Assembly: GCA_023134715.1 (NCBI GenBank)
Contig: JAGLUP010000006.1
Coordinates: 1 to 64,000 of the forward strand
Direction: 5' to 3'
From: Candidatus Parcubacteria bacterium
GTDB taxonomy: Bacteria > Patescibacteriota > Minisyncoccia > Minisyncoccales > JAGLUP01
DNA: 64,000 nt
In this document: piece after piece, positions 45,519 to 54,219 of the stretch
Layout of the letters: each line of letters starts with the position of its first letter
Position numbering within the stretch: position 1 is the stretch's first letter
Translations under genes and position numbers: made by a program
The notes under the pieces: generated by a model
What the model was told of the DNA's origin: nothing
Seen by the model: only the letters and a program-made list of their open reading frames with translations
Databases searched by the model: none

Positions 45519-45559
45519 AAAAAAGGTTCAACTTCCCGCGATCGCGGAAAGTTGAACCC
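45519..45559 (-). terminator. GTTCAA/CGATCG hairpin next to dnaE
   Basis: GGGTTCAACTTTC/GGGAAGTTGAACC with the core gcgatcgc, then TTTTTTATTTCG. No minus-strand gene lies directly upstream, so here it seems to be a cassette boundary more than a working terminator. Confidence 0.75.
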
Positions 45560-45577
45560 TGCGGAAAAGTCAATGAT

Positions 45578-45605
45578 TTGCCATAGGATTTGAAAATGAT
45601 ATAAT
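45578..45605 (+). promoter_or_regulatory. Promoter of dnaE-thrS
   Basis: TTGCCA (45578-45583) and TATAAT (45600-45605) are 16 bp apart, with the ATG 20 bp downstream. Confidence 0.75.
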
Positions 45606-45624
45606 AGAATAATAATTTTCAATT

Positions 45625-48600
45625 ATGTCTAAGTTTACTCATTTGCATGTCCATTCGCACTATTCCCTATTAGATGGTCTGCCAAAGATTGACGAGATTT
45701 TAGATTACGTAAAACAAAATGATATGGACTCTGTTGCCATAACTGACCATGGTGTTTTATACGGCGCGGTAGAATTTTACAAAAAAGCAAAAAAAGCGGG
45801 CATTAAGCCAATTATTGGCTGTGAATTCTATATGGCCTTTGAACGAATGGAGCAAAAAAGGCCAAACATTGACAATAAAAAATATCATCTGGTTCTTTTG
45901 GCTAAAAATGAAATCGGCTATAAAAATTTAGTAAAATTAGCAACTAAAGCCCATCTTGAGGGTTTTTATTATAAGCCCAGAATTGACGATGAACTTTTAG
46001 AAAAACACAGCGAAGGGCTTATCGCAATGACTGCTTGTTTGCGTGGAAAAATACCTCAGCTTATTATCGCAAAAAAAATTAATGAAGCGGAAAAATTAGC
46101 TCTAAAATATCAGAAAATTTTTGGCAAAGATAATTTTTACCTGGAAATTCAACATCATCCAAATTTGCCAAATCAGAAAATTGCTAATCATGGCCTGATT
46201 CTTCTTTCTAAAAAACTAAATATTCCTTTGGTTGCCACGAATGACTGTCATTATCTTAAACCAGAAGACGCTGAAGCGCAGGATATTCTGATGTTGATTA
46301 ATACTGGAGCTAAGCCAAATGACCCGGGGCGATTAACAATGAAATCTGATGATTTTTCAATGCACACGTCAGAAAAAATGAAAGAGCTTTTTAAAGATAC
46401 GCCATCAGCAATTGAAAACACCCAAAAAATCGCAGACGCTTGCAATTTTGAATTTAAGTTAGGCGAAACAAAACTCCCTTATTTTGAAGTCCCAGATAAA
46501 AAAACTTCTAACGAATATCTGGAAGAGCTCTGCGAACAAGGACTAGAAAAAAGAAAATTAGAAAAAACAAAAGAACTTGCCGACCGCTTAAATTACGAAC
46601 TTTCAGTCATAAAACAAACTGGATTTGCTTCTTATTTTCTTATTGTCCAAGATTTTGTTAACTGGTCAAAGCAAAACAGAATTGTAGTTGGCCCTGGGAG
46701 AGGTTCGGCAGCAGGTTCTTTGGTTTCCTATCTTTTAAATATCACTGATATTAACCCTCTAAAATACGATTTATTATTTGAAAGATTTTTAAATCCTGAA
46801 CGAATTTCAATGCCTGATATTGACCTTGATTTTACTGACTGGAGAAGAGGTGAAGTAATAAATTATATCGCTGAAAAATATGGCAAAGATAAGGTGGCGC
46901 AAATCATCACTTTCGGGACAATGGCCGCGCGAGCTGCAATCAGAGATGTGGGCAGAGCCCTAAGTTATGATTATAATTATTGCGACCGAGCCGCAAAAAT
47001 GATCCCAATCGGATTCAATCTAAATCAAACCTTGGAAAAAATAAGCGAATTTAAGCAATTTTATCAAACAGACCCGCAAGCGACAAAACTAATTGATTTA
47101 GCTAAAAAGCTGGAAGGAGTGGCTAGGCACGCTTCTACTCATGCTTGCGGTTTAGTAATTTCCAAAGAACCTTTAACAGAAACAGTTCCCTTGCAAAATT
47201 CAGGCAAAAATAACGAAAATATTGTTACTCAGTATGAAATGCACTCAATTGAGGATTTGGGATTATTAAAAATGGACCTCTTGGGATTGAAAAATCTTAC
47301 TATTATTGAAGATACTCTTTCCCGTATTTATAAAGTTCAGGATAAATCTATAAAAATTGAAGAAATTCCTTTAGACGATAAAAAAACTTTTGAAATTCTC
47401 CAGAAAGGACAAAGCACCAGCGTATTCCAGTTGGAAAGCGATGGAATGAAAAGATATTTAAAACAGCTTAAGCCGACTGAGTTTGAAGATATTATCGCTA
47501 TGGTCGCTCTATACCGGCCAGGACCAATGCAATTTATTCCCGACTATATTAAAGGAAAACACGGTAAAAAGAAAGTAGAGTATCTCCACCCAAAATTAGA
47601 GCCAATTTTAGGAAAAACTTACGGCATTATGGTCTACCAGGAACAGCTTATGCAGATTGCCCAGCAATTATCCGGGTTTTCCTTGGGCGAAGCAGATGTT
47701 TTAAGAAAAGCGGTTGGAAAAAAAATCAAAAAACTTCTTTTAGAACAAAAAGAAAAATTTGTGGGAGGAGGAATAAACAATGGAATAGACAAAAAAATTA
47801 TAGAAAAAATCTGGGAATGGATTTTGCCTTTTGCCAGCTATGGATTTAATAGAAGCCATGCGGCTTCTTACGCAATGATTGCTTATAGAACCGCTTATTT
47901 AAAATCCCATTATCCAGTGGAATTTATGGCCGCGGTTTTAACATCAGAAAGGCAGGACATTGAGAAAATCGCATTTTTAATCGAAGAGTGCAAAAGAATG
48001 GAAATTCAAGTGCTTGCTCCTGATATAAACGAAAGTTTTAAAAACTTTTCAGTAATACCAGAAAGAAATAAAATACGTTTTGGACTTTTAGCCATTAAAA
48101 ATGTTGGCTACAATATAGTAGAAACAATTGTAAAAGAAAGAAAAGCTAATGGCCATTTTGACTCAATCCAGGATTTTATAAGCAGAGTTGATTCTAAAGA
48201 TTTAAACAAAAAATCTTTAGAGGCCTTGATTAAAACTGGTTCTTTTGATAAATTTGAAGAAAGGAATAAACTCCTTCAAAATTTGGAAAAAATTCTGGAA
48301 TGGAACCGCGAAGCGCGAAAAAATAAAGCAAATGGACAGAAAGGACTTTTTGATAGTATGAAATCCGGCAATAATAATTTAAACCTATCCCCTGCTCCGC
48401 CGCTTCCAAAAAAAGAAAAACTAAATTGGGAAAAAGAATTATTAGGCCTTTACATCTCTTCTCATCCTTTAGAAGATTTTAAAAAGATTTTTGAAAAAAC
48501 CGTTTTGCCGTTAGCTAAAATTACTCAAGATGTGACTGGAAAAATTGTTAAAGTTGGCGGGATAATTTCTAGTATGAAAAAAATTATCACTAAAACCGGG

Positions 48601-48795
48601 AAGCCAATGCTTTTTGTTAAATTAGAAGACCAGACAAGCAGAATTGAATTAGTTGTTTTCCCATCTATTATTGAAAATAATCCAAATATTTTTCAAGAAA
48701 ATAAAATAGTTATAATAAAAGGAAAAGTTGACAACCGCGACGGAGTACCCAAAATAATCTGCAATGAAATCGAAGAAGTTATAGAAAAAGAATAA
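45625..48795 (+). CDS. dnaE: DNA polymerase III alpha subunit
   Basis: 1056 residues. The N-terminal PHP domain is THLHVHSHYSLLDGLPKI (5-22) with ITDHG. The catalytic palm has VGPGRGSAAGSLVSYLL and the acidic PDIDLDFTDWRRGEV. The finger region shows LYRPGPMQFIPDYI and YGFNRSHAASYAMIAYRTAYLK; an OB fold (KVGGIISSMKKIITKTGKPM) ends the protein. It is the replicative polymerase. It is co-directional with thrS, 10 bp apart. Confidence 0.97.
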   Translation: MSKFTHLHVHSHYSLLDGLPKIDEILDYVKQNDMDSVAITDHGVLYGAVEFYKKAKKAGIKPIIGCEFYMAFERMEQKRPNIDNKKYHLVLLAKNEIGYKNLVKLATKAHLEGFYYKPRIDDELLEKHSEGLIAMTACLRGKIPQLIIAKKINEAEKLALKYQKIFGKDNFYLEIQHHPNLPNQKIANHGLILLSKKLNIPLVATNDCHYLKPEDAEAQDILMLINTGAKPNDPGRLTMKSDDFSMHTSEKMKELFKDTPSAIENTQKIADACNFEFKLGETKLPYFEVPDKKTSNEYLEELCEQGLEKRKLEKTKELADRLNYELSVIKQTGFASYFLIVQDFVNWSKQNRIVVGPGRGSAAGSLVSYLLNITDINPLKYDLLFERFLNPERISMPDIDLDFTDWRRGEVINYIAEKYGKDKVAQIITFGTMAARAAIRDVGRALSYDYNYCDRAAKMIPIGFNLNQTLEKISEFKQFYQTDPQATKLIDLAKKLEGVARHASTHACGLVISKEPLTETVPLQNSGKNNENIVTQYEMHSIEDLGLLKMDLLGLKNLTIIEDTLSRIYKVQDKSIKIEEIPLDDKKTFEILQKGQSTSVFQLESDGMKRYLKQLKPTEFEDIIAMVALYRPGPMQFIPDYIKGKHGKKKVEYLHPKLEPILGKTYGIMVYQEQLMQIAQQLSGFSLGEADVLRKAVGKKIKKLLLEQKEKFVGGGINNGIDKKIIEKIWEWILPFASYGFNRSHAASYAMIAYRTAYLKSHYPVEFMAAVLTSERQDIEKIAFLIEECKRMEIQVLAPDINESFKNFSVIPERNKIRFGLLAIKNVGYNIVETIVKERKANGHFDSIQDFISRVDSKDLNKKSLEALIKTGSFDKFEERNKLLQNLEKILEWNREARKNKANGQKGLFDSMKSGNNNLNLSPAPPLPKKEKLNWEKELLGLYISSHPLEDFKKIFEKTVLPLAKITQDVTGKIVKVGGIISSMKKIITKTGKPMLFVKLEDQTSRIELVVFPSIIENNPNIFQENKIVIIKGKVDNRDGVPKIICNEIEEVIEKE

Positions 48796-48805
48796 AATAA
48801 AATAT

Positions 48806-50551
48806 ATGGCAAAAATAGAAACAACAAGACACTCATTGGCTCATATAATGGCAGAAGCAGTTCAGGAAATATATCCAACTGCTAAGTTTGGCATTGGGCC
48901 GACAATTGAAAACGGCTTTTACTATGATTTTGCCTTGCTCACCGTAGCCTCTGGCGAAGGAGGGACTTTTACCCCCAAAGACCTGCTAAGGATCGAAAAA
49001 AGAATGAAAAAATTGATTAAGCAGGATATAAAATTCAAAAAGAAAATAATATCCAAGACAGAAGCCAAAAAATTATTTAAAAATCAGCCATATAAACTGG
49101 AATTAATTAAAGAATTGCCGGGAAAAACCGTGTCAATTTATAAAAGCGGAAAATTCACAGATTTATGTAAAGGTCCTCATATCAAATCAAGCGAAGAAAT
49201 TAATCCAGAGACATTTAAGTTGACTAAAATCGCAGGCGCCTATTGGAGAGGAGATGAAAAAAATCCAATGCTTCAGCGAATTTACGGAATTGCTTTTGAA
49301 ACAAAAAAAGAATTAGATGATTACTTAGAGCAACAAAAAGAAGCTGAGAAAAGAGACCACCGGCTTTTAGGCCAAAAATTAGGATTATTTGCTCTTAGCG
49401 AAGAAGTTGGACAAGGACTTCCTCTTTGGCTGCCAAAAGGAGCAATGCTTCGCCAGATAATAGAAGATTTTGTTTTACAAAAATATATTAAAGAAGGATA
49501 TGAAGTGGTGCGGACCCCTCATATTGGAAATGAAAAACTTTTTCAAAAATCAGGACACTTAGACCATTATCAAGATAGCATGTATGCGCCAATAGAAATT
49601 GACAAAGAAAAATACTATCTTAAACCAATGAATTGTCCTTTCCATTTAATGATTTATAAAGAATCTATGAAAAGCTATCGTGATATGCCTGTTCGCTATA
49701 CTGAGTTAGGCACTGTTTATCGTTATGAGCGCTCAGGAACTCTAAACGGACTAACAAGGGTGCGTGGATTTACTCAAGATGACGGACATATTCTTTGCAC
49801 GCCAAATCAATTAAACGAAGAAATTATTAAAGCGGTAAAATTGACTAAAAATGTTTTACAAACTTTTGGTTTTAAAAAATTTAGAGTTGTGCTTAGCGTC
49901 CGCGATTCTAAAAATAAAAAAAATTATTTGGGTTCTGACTCTGATTGGGAAAAAGCGGAACAAGCGCTAATTTATGGAATTAAAAAAGCTAACTGGGATT
50001 TTGTCATAGAAGAAGGAGAAGCTGTTTTTTACGGTCCCAAAATAGATGTCAAAATACAAGATTCCATTAAACGAGAATGGCAAATTTCAACTATCCAACT
50101 TGACTTTAATCTGCCAGAAAGATTTGATATTTTTTATATAGATAAAAACGGAGAAAAACAAAAACCATTTATGCTTCATAGGGCATTATTAGGGTCATTA
50201 GAAAGGTTTACGGGCGTACTTATTGAACATTATGCCGGGGCTTTTCCTCTTTGGCTATCCCCTGTTCAAATATATATAATCCCTATCGGAGCTAATCATA
50301 AAAAATACGCTAATACAATTAAAAAAGAACTTGAATCTTTTAGAATTGAAATTAAAGATGAAAATCAAACAATAGGGAAAAAAATCCGAGAAGCAGAAAT
50401 GCAAAAAATCCCCTATCTTTTAATTGTCGGCGACAAAGAAGTGAAAAACAAAACTATAAGTGTTAGAAAAAGAGGAAAAGGAGACATTGGCGAAATAAAA
50501 ATTAAAAAATTCTTAGAACAAATCAAGAAAGAGATAGAAAAGAAAAAATGA
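48806..50551 (+). CDS. thrS: Threonyl-tRNA synthetase without TGS domain
   Basis: 581 residues; the N-terminal TGS domain of about 60 residues seen in E. coli is missing. The chain starts in the editing domain (TTRHSLAHIMAEAVQEIYP, with HxxxH). Class II motifs are YEVVRTPHIGNEKL (motif 1), RYERSGTLNGLTRVRGFTQDDGH (motif 2) and the HRALLGSLERF region (motif 3). An anticodon-binding domain is at the end. It charges tRNA-Thr. Confidence 0.96.
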   Translation: MAKIETTRHSLAHIMAEAVQEIYPTAKFGIGPTIENGFYYDFALLTVASGEGGTFTPKDLLRIEKRMKKLIKQDIKFKKKIISKTEAKKLFKNQPYKLELIKELPGKTVSIYKSGKFTDLCKGPHIKSSEEINPETFKLTKIAGAYWRGDEKNPMLQRIYGIAFETKKELDDYLEQQKEAEKRDHRLLGQKLGLFALSEEVGQGLPLWLPKGAMLRQIIEDFVLQKYIKEGYEVVRTPHIGNEKLFQKSGHLDHYQDSMYAPIEIDKEKYYLKPMNCPFHLMIYKESMKSYRDMPVRYTELGTVYRYERSGTLNGLTRVRGFTQDDGHILCTPNQLNEEIIKAVKLTKNVLQTFGFKKFRVVLSVRDSKNKKNYLGSDSDWEKAEQALIYGIKKANWDFVIEEGEAVFYGPKIDVKIQDSIKREWQISTIQLDFNLPERFDIFYIDKNGEKQKPFMLHRALLGSLERFTGVLIEHYAGAFPLWLSPVQIYIIPIGANHKKYANTIKKELESFRIEIKDENQTIGKKIREAEMQKIPYLLIVGDKEVKNKTISVRKRGKGDIGEIKIKKFLEQIKKEIEKKK

Positions 50552-50569
50552 AATGCATTCAAAAAAATA

Positions 50570-50595
50570 AAGTTCGCTATATTGCGAACTTTTTT
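50570..50595 (+). terminator. Terminator of dnaE-thrS
   Basis: The stem AAGTTCGC/GCGAACTT has a short loop and is followed by TTTT. Confidence 0.88.
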
Positions 50596-50628
50596 AGAGG
50601 CAGTTTGAAATTCGGCGCTAATAATCTT

Positions 50629-51117
50629 CTAGAGAAGATCAAAAATCCTCCGATGCATTTTAATCAAATTTTTTGGAATATTTTCTTTTCCAAAAAATTG
50701 GCCTTTCTCTGGAACCCTATCTGGCACAGCCAGATAAACTCCCGAAACTGAATGGCCCCTGGCATATTCTTCAATCAAATGTTCATTAATTCCTATCTGT
50801 TGAATTTTTACCAGTTTAACTCCTACCTCTTCTTTTGCTATCCTTTCACAAGCTTCTTCCATCTTTTCCTGATACCCAACAAATCCACCTGGAAAGTGCC
50901 ACTTGTCTGGCCAAAATTTATCATCTGGGCCTCGCAACGTCAGTAAAACTTTTCCTTTTTCCAATGGATGTATCATAACTAAATCTACTGTCACCATTGG
51001 TATTTTCTTGCATATTGCCCGAAAAACCTCTAACTCCAAATTGGGTATTGGAGAAATTTTTTCCATCAACTCTTCAATCGTCCTAGCATTCTTTCCGACA
51101 TCTATCATTTCATTCAT
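50629..51117 (-). CDS. Nudix hydrolase
   Basis: 162 residues. The Nudix box is GFVGYQEKMEEACERIAKEEVGV, where the usual RE is RI. The metal-binding EExG glutamates are kept. KVLLTLRGPDDKFWPDKWHFPGG precedes it and resembles GDP-mannose hydrolase-like enzymes, which also have altered boxes. The substrate is uncertain. Promoter TTGACT-17-TACTAT and a ribosome binding site AGAGGTGAT precede it; it is a single-gene unit, divergent from miaB. Confidence 0.82.
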   Translation of the reverse strand: MNEMIDVGKNARTIEELMEKISPIPNLELEVFRAICKKIPMVTVDLVMIHPLEKGKVLLTLRGPDDKFWPDKWHFPGGFVGYQEKMEEACERIAKEEVGVKLVKIQQIGINEHLIEEYARGHSVSGVYLAVPDRVPEKGQFFGKENIPKNLIKMHRRIFDLL

Positions 51118-51201
51118 TTTACTTTATCACCTCTTTTTAAAATTAAATAACTAATAAAATAGTAGCATATTTCATATAAAAAGTCAATTTTACGATAAAA
51201 A

Positions 51202-52509
51202 ATGAATTATTACATTATTACATTTGGATGTCAGATGAATCATTCTGACTCTGAAAGAATAGCGTCTGTTTTGGAAAAAGCAAAATATAAAAAAGCCCCC
51301 AAAATTGAAGGGGCTGATTTAATTGTAGTTAATATGTGCTCTATAAGACGATCAGCAGTAGATAAGGTTCACGGGGTTGTCGCTAAATTCAAAAAACTAC
51401 AAACTAAGAACTATAAACTAAAGACTGTATTAACTGGATGTATTCTTAAAAAAGATAGAAAAAAATTTGCTGAGAAATTTGATTTAATTTTTGATATCAA
51501 GGATTTGCCAAACTGGTTAAAATCATTAAAAAATACAAAAAATTATTTTAAAATTAAACCTAAATATCAAAATAAATTTTCAGCTTGTATTCCGATTATG
51601 ACAGGATGTAATAATTTTTGCTCTTATTGCGTTGTCCCCTATACTCGGGACAGAGAATTTTCAAGACCAGCAAAAGATATATTGAATGAAATAAGAAATT
51701 TAATTAAACATGGCTATAAAGAGGTTTGGTTGCTTGGACAGAATGTGAATAGCTATAAATCCAAAATCCAAAATCCAAATTATTCCAAATCAAATCTAAA
51801 ATCCAAATGTCAAAACCAGAAATTCAAAATAATTAATTTTGCGAAACTTTTGAAAATGGTAAATGATATTCCGGGCGATTTTTGGATTAGATTTACAAGC
51901 TCCCATCCAAAAGATTTTTCTGCTCAGCTAATTAACTCAATGGCAAAATGCGAAAAAAATACTCCTTACTTGAATTTACCTTTCCAATCAGGCGATGATA
52001 AAATTTTGAAAAAAATGAATCGTAATTACACTGTTAAGGAATATAAAAAATTAATTAAAAAAATCAGGAAGAAAAATCCTGATATTACTCTTTCTACTGA
52101 TATTATTGTCGGCTTTCCGGGAGAAACAAAAAAACAATTTGAAAATACTGTAAAACTATTCAAAGAAATAAAATTTGATATGGCTTATATCTCTCGCTAC
52201 TCTCCCCGTCCAGAGACCTCTGCTCTTAAGCTGAAAGATAATGTTTCATTGAGAGAAAAAAAGAAAAGAAAAGAAATCTTAAATAATATCCTAAAAAAAA
52301 TCGCTTTAGAAAAAAATAAAAAATATATTGGGAAAATAGTTAATGTTTTAGTTGAAAAACAAAAAAATGAATTTTTAATTGGAAAATCCCGGCATTATAA
52401 AACTGTAAAATTTGAATCCAATAAAAACTTAATAGGAAAATTTGTAAAAGTAAAAATAACTGATGCCCTGTCATGGGGCTTGAAAGGAAAATTAATCCAA
52501 AAAAAATAG
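51202..52509 (+). CDS. miaB: tRNA-2-methylthio-N6-dimethylallyladenosine synthase
   Basis: 435 residues. The N-terminal cluster cysteines are in FGCQMN, NMCSIRRSA and TGCILKK. The radical-SAM motif is CNNFCSYCVVPYTR, and the C-terminal TRAM domain ends the chain. It adds a methylthio group to i6A37 of tRNAs. Two inserts come from heptamer DNA arrays: around LQTKNYKLKT (51398-51430) and around KSKIQNPNYSKSNLKSK (51757-51830). Both sit at loops outside the catalytic motifs. Confidence 0.93.
   Translation: MNYYIITFGCQMNHSDSERIASVLEKAKYKKAPKIEGADLIVVNMCSIRRSAVDKVHGVVAKFKKLQTKNYKLKTVLTGCILKKDRKKFAEKFDLIFDIKDLPNWLKSLKNTKNYFKIKPKYQNKFSACIPIMTGCNNFCSYCVVPYTRDREFSRPAKDILNEIRNLIKHGYKEVWLLGQNVNSYKSKIQNPNYSKSNLKSKCQNQKFKIINFAKLLKMVNDIPGDFWIRFTSSHPKDFSAQLINSMAKCEKNTPYLNLPFQSGDDKILKKMNRNYTVKEYKKLIKKIRKKNPDITLSTDIIVGFPGETKKQFENTVKLFKEIKFDMAYISRYSPRPETSALKLKDNVSLREKKKRKEILNNILKKIALEKNKKYIGKIVNVLVEKQKNEFLIGKSRHYKTVKFESNKNLIGKFVKVKITDALSWGLKGKLIQKK
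51759..51779. repeat. Heptanucleotide tandem repeat within miaB
   Basis: Three atccaaa units, followed by degenerate copies to about 51830, in the coding sequence. Confidence 0.8.
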
Positions 52510-52540
52510 AAGGCATAAAAATAAAAAAATAAATGCCTTC
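52508..52540. terminator. Bidirectional terminator after miaB
   Basis: AGAAGGCAT/ATGCCTTCT lies between the convergent miaB and the 115-residue gene. The minus strand is followed by TATTTTTTTT. Confidence 0.82.
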
Positions 52541-52541
52541 T

Positions 52542-52889
52542 CTATATGAAAGGAGCAAAATCCTCTAAATTTTTCTCAAATTCATCAAGACCTATCTCTC
52601 TGAAAATATCTTTCAAAGGATCTTCTGTTCCCGACATGCCCGGAGATAATACCACTTGCCCTGTTTCTCTTATCAGAGACACCAAAGATGATGTCGGATT
52701 ATTGTCTACAAGCTTAACACTTGCTTTCATTCTTCTCCCTTGGCAATATCTTACAATGCTCACTACAACATCTACAACTTTTCTATTTATTATAGTAAGT
52801 GTAGTATATATAATATCTCCATCACTTCTTTTCCTCGAATACCGTATTATTTTTCTATCATTCATTTTTTCATTCTTAGAATTAAGCAT
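52542..52889 (-). CDS. Orphan basic/beta-rich protein
   Basis: 115 residues of unrecognised family. An N-terminal basic strand pair (IIRYSRKRSDGDIIYTTLTI), a middle with VVVSIVRYCQGRRMKASVKL and an acidic end (LKDIFREIGLDEFEKNLEDF). Promoter TTGAAA-17-TATAAT precedes it. No motifs support a function. Confidence 0.62.
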   Translation of the reverse strand: MLNSKNEKMNDRKIIRYSRKRSDGDIIYTTLTIINRKVVDVVVSIVRYCQGRRMKASVKLVDNNPTSSLVSLIRETGQVVLSPGMSGTEDPLKDIFREIGLDEFEKNLEDFAPFI

Positions 52890-52960
52890 TAGCTAATTCC
52901 AAGATATTTTAATTATAGCACACTATTGATTATTTTTCAATAGCTTCGGCGGAGCGAAGG

Positions 52961-53034
52961 CGGACCCGACCGGATTTGAACCGGCGATCTCTTCCGTGAC
53001 AGGGAAGCGTGTTAGACCGCTACACTACGGGTCC
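52961..53034 (-). tRNA. tRNA-Asp (GTC)
   Basis: The acceptor GGACCCG/CGGGTCC, anticodon stem CTTCC/GGAAG with loop CTGTCAC (anticodon GTC) and T-loop GGTTCAAATCC are complete. CCA is not encoded. Confidence 0.94.
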
Positions 53035-53055
53035 CATTAAATTTGTAATATTATG

Positions 53056-53128
53056 TAGCGGTGGCTGGAATTGAACCAGCGGCCTTAGCCTTATGAAGAC
53101 TCTGCTCTAACCACTGAGCTACACCGCC
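53056..53128 (-). tRNA. tRNA-Met (CAT), elongator type
   Basis: The acceptor GGCGGTG/CACCGCT, D-arm AGCTCAGTGGTTAGAGC, anticodon loop TTCATAA (anticodon CAT) and T-loop GGTTCAATTCC form a normal cloverleaf. The anticodon stem lacks the three G-C pairs of initiators. It could also be the lysidine-modified tRNA-Ile2, which also has a CAT gene anticodon. Confidence 0.85.
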
Positions 53129-53146
53129 TACTTTGATTTTAGAATG

Positions 53147-53217
53147 TTGCGGGGGCCGGAATTGCACCAGCGTCTCGGGCTTATGAGACCCACGAGATAC
53201 TACTTCTCCACCCCGCT
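53147..53217 (-). tRNA. Initiator tRNA-fMet (CAT) with atypical loops
   Basis: AGCGGGG/CCCCGC acceptor with unpaired 1-72 (A-A), three G-C pairs in the anticodon stem (TGGGT/GCCCG) and loop CTCATAA mark an initiator tRNA. The D-loop (AGTAGTA) lacks the GG pair, and the T-loop is TGCAATT instead of TTCRANT, so the usual D-loop/T-loop contact is lost on both sides. It may be functional with altered tertiary pairing, or a degenerate copy. Its 5' half recurs twice just upstream. Confidence 0.7.
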
Positions 53218-53234
53218 GTAAATTTACATATTTC

Positions 53235-53295
53235 TTCCCAGCGTCTTCCCGACTTTTGAGTCGGGACGAGATACTACTTCTCCACCCCGCTGTAA
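53235..53295. repeat. tRNA-derived 61-bp repeat, copy A
   Basis: It contains (minus strand) the tRNA-fMet 5' half AGCGGGGTGGAGAAGTAGTA and TCTCGT, followed by a new hairpin CCCGACT/AGTCGGG and GACGCTGGGAA. It is identical to the copy at 53532-53592. The GIY-YIG frame ends inside it. Confidence 0.88.
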
Positions 53296-53528
53296 ATTAA
53301 ACTTTCTATAAATTTTCTACTTTTTTGAGATTTAATATATTTTTCTCTTTTTATTGCCTCTCCACGACTATTATATCTTTCTTGATAAACTAATATCCAT
53401 TCTCCTTTATTTTTTGTAAATCTAGAACGCCCCTCATTATGTCTCTCTAATCGTTCTTTAATATTTTTTGTATAACCAATATAATATTTATTGTTAGTCA
53501 AACTTTTTATAATGTATACATAATACAT
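53274..53528 (-). CDS. GIY-YIG nuclease-domain protein
   Basis: 84 residues. The motif pair YVYIIKS (3-9) and YYIGYTK (15-21) gives GIY-YIG, then KERLERHNEGRS and a catalytic Glu in GEAIKREKYIKS. These small proteins are often linked to mobile DNA. The last residues YSGVEK are encoded by the tRNA-derived repeat copy A, and the other repeat copy begins 4 bp before its ATG, so the gene fills the space between two identical 61-bp repeats. Confidence 0.9.
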   Translation of the reverse strand: MYYVYIIKSLTNNKYYIGYTKNIKERLERHNEGRSRFTKNKGEWILVYQERYNSRGEAIKREKYIKSQKSRKFIESLIYSGVEK

Positions 53529-53531
53529 AAT

Positions 53532-53592
53532 TTCCCAGCGTCTTCCCGACTTTTGAGTCGGGACGAGATACTACTTCTCCACCCCGCTGTAA
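53532..53592. repeat. tRNA-derived 61-bp repeat, copy B
   Basis: Identical to copy A, start-to-start distance 297 bp, in direct orientation. It lies just upstream of the GIY-YIG gene. Confidence 0.88.
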
Positions 53593-53637
53593 TAACTACA
53601 ATTATACTCTAAATTTTCTTTAAAATCAAGCTTTATA

Positions 53638-54219
53638 TTAAAAAATGCCTAAATCTTGAAATGTTTTCTTGTAAACCGCTAAAATTCTTTTTGCTTCATC
53701 TATATCTAATTTATAAATAGCGTCGTGAGGAATATTATCACAAATTTTATGAACCTTCCAAATTGAATTTAAATCAGAAATTTTTCCCGGCTCTACCTGT
53801 CTTAACCTATCTTCCAAGCTTTTACCATCATAACCTTTTTCTTTCAAAACATAATCCAATAAATGATCTGCTTTAATTATAGCTAATTTATATTCAGATT
53901 CAGAATTAGCTTCTAATCTTTTTATAATTTTTCTCCAGTAATTTATATAATATTCTCTGCTCTTTTTAGAATCATCTGGCTTAAAAGCAAGCATATCCTT
54001 TAAATCATCTCCGCGATGCCATTTTGAATAATCGCTTTTCCTAAGAAGAAAAACAATCGCAATAACAAGGAAAAAACAAACAAAAAAAGAAATAAGTTGC
54101 AAAATAAAAAATTTTTCTTGAAGTCCTGGAGAAAGAATAAAGGAAATAGCATCAGAAACCTCTGGATTAGATAAAAATGTTTCGCCAGCTATTTTTATTT
54201 CAGATGGAATTAAATTCAT
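53638..54219 (-). CDS. Single-TM protein with cytoplasmic helical domain
   Basis: 193 residues of unrecognised family. A hydrophilic N-terminus of about 35 residues, one TM helix ([21 protein letters not shown], about 39-59), then a helical domain ([56 protein letters not shown]). Its start overlaps the gatA stop by 4 bp, so it is co-translated with gatCA. Confidence 0.65.
   Translation of the reverse strand: MNLIPSEIKIAGETFLSNPEVSDAISFILSPGLQEKFFILQLISFFVCFFLVIAIVFLLRKSDYSKWHRGDDLKDMLAFKPDDSKKSREYYINYWRKIIKRLEANSESEYKLAIIKADHLLDYVLKEKGYDGKSLEDRLRQVEPGKISDLNSIWKVHKICDNIPHDAIYKLDIDEAKRILAVYKKTFQDLGIF

Noticed and set aside
50548-50751. A 67-codon plus-strand frame after thrS
   Set aside because: It reads through the thrS terminator and is antisense to the Nudix gene.
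53236-53592. Two additional functional tRNA genes in the 61-bp repeats
   Set aside because: They lack the T-arm and the 3' acceptor strand, and the middle hairpin is not an anticodon arm.
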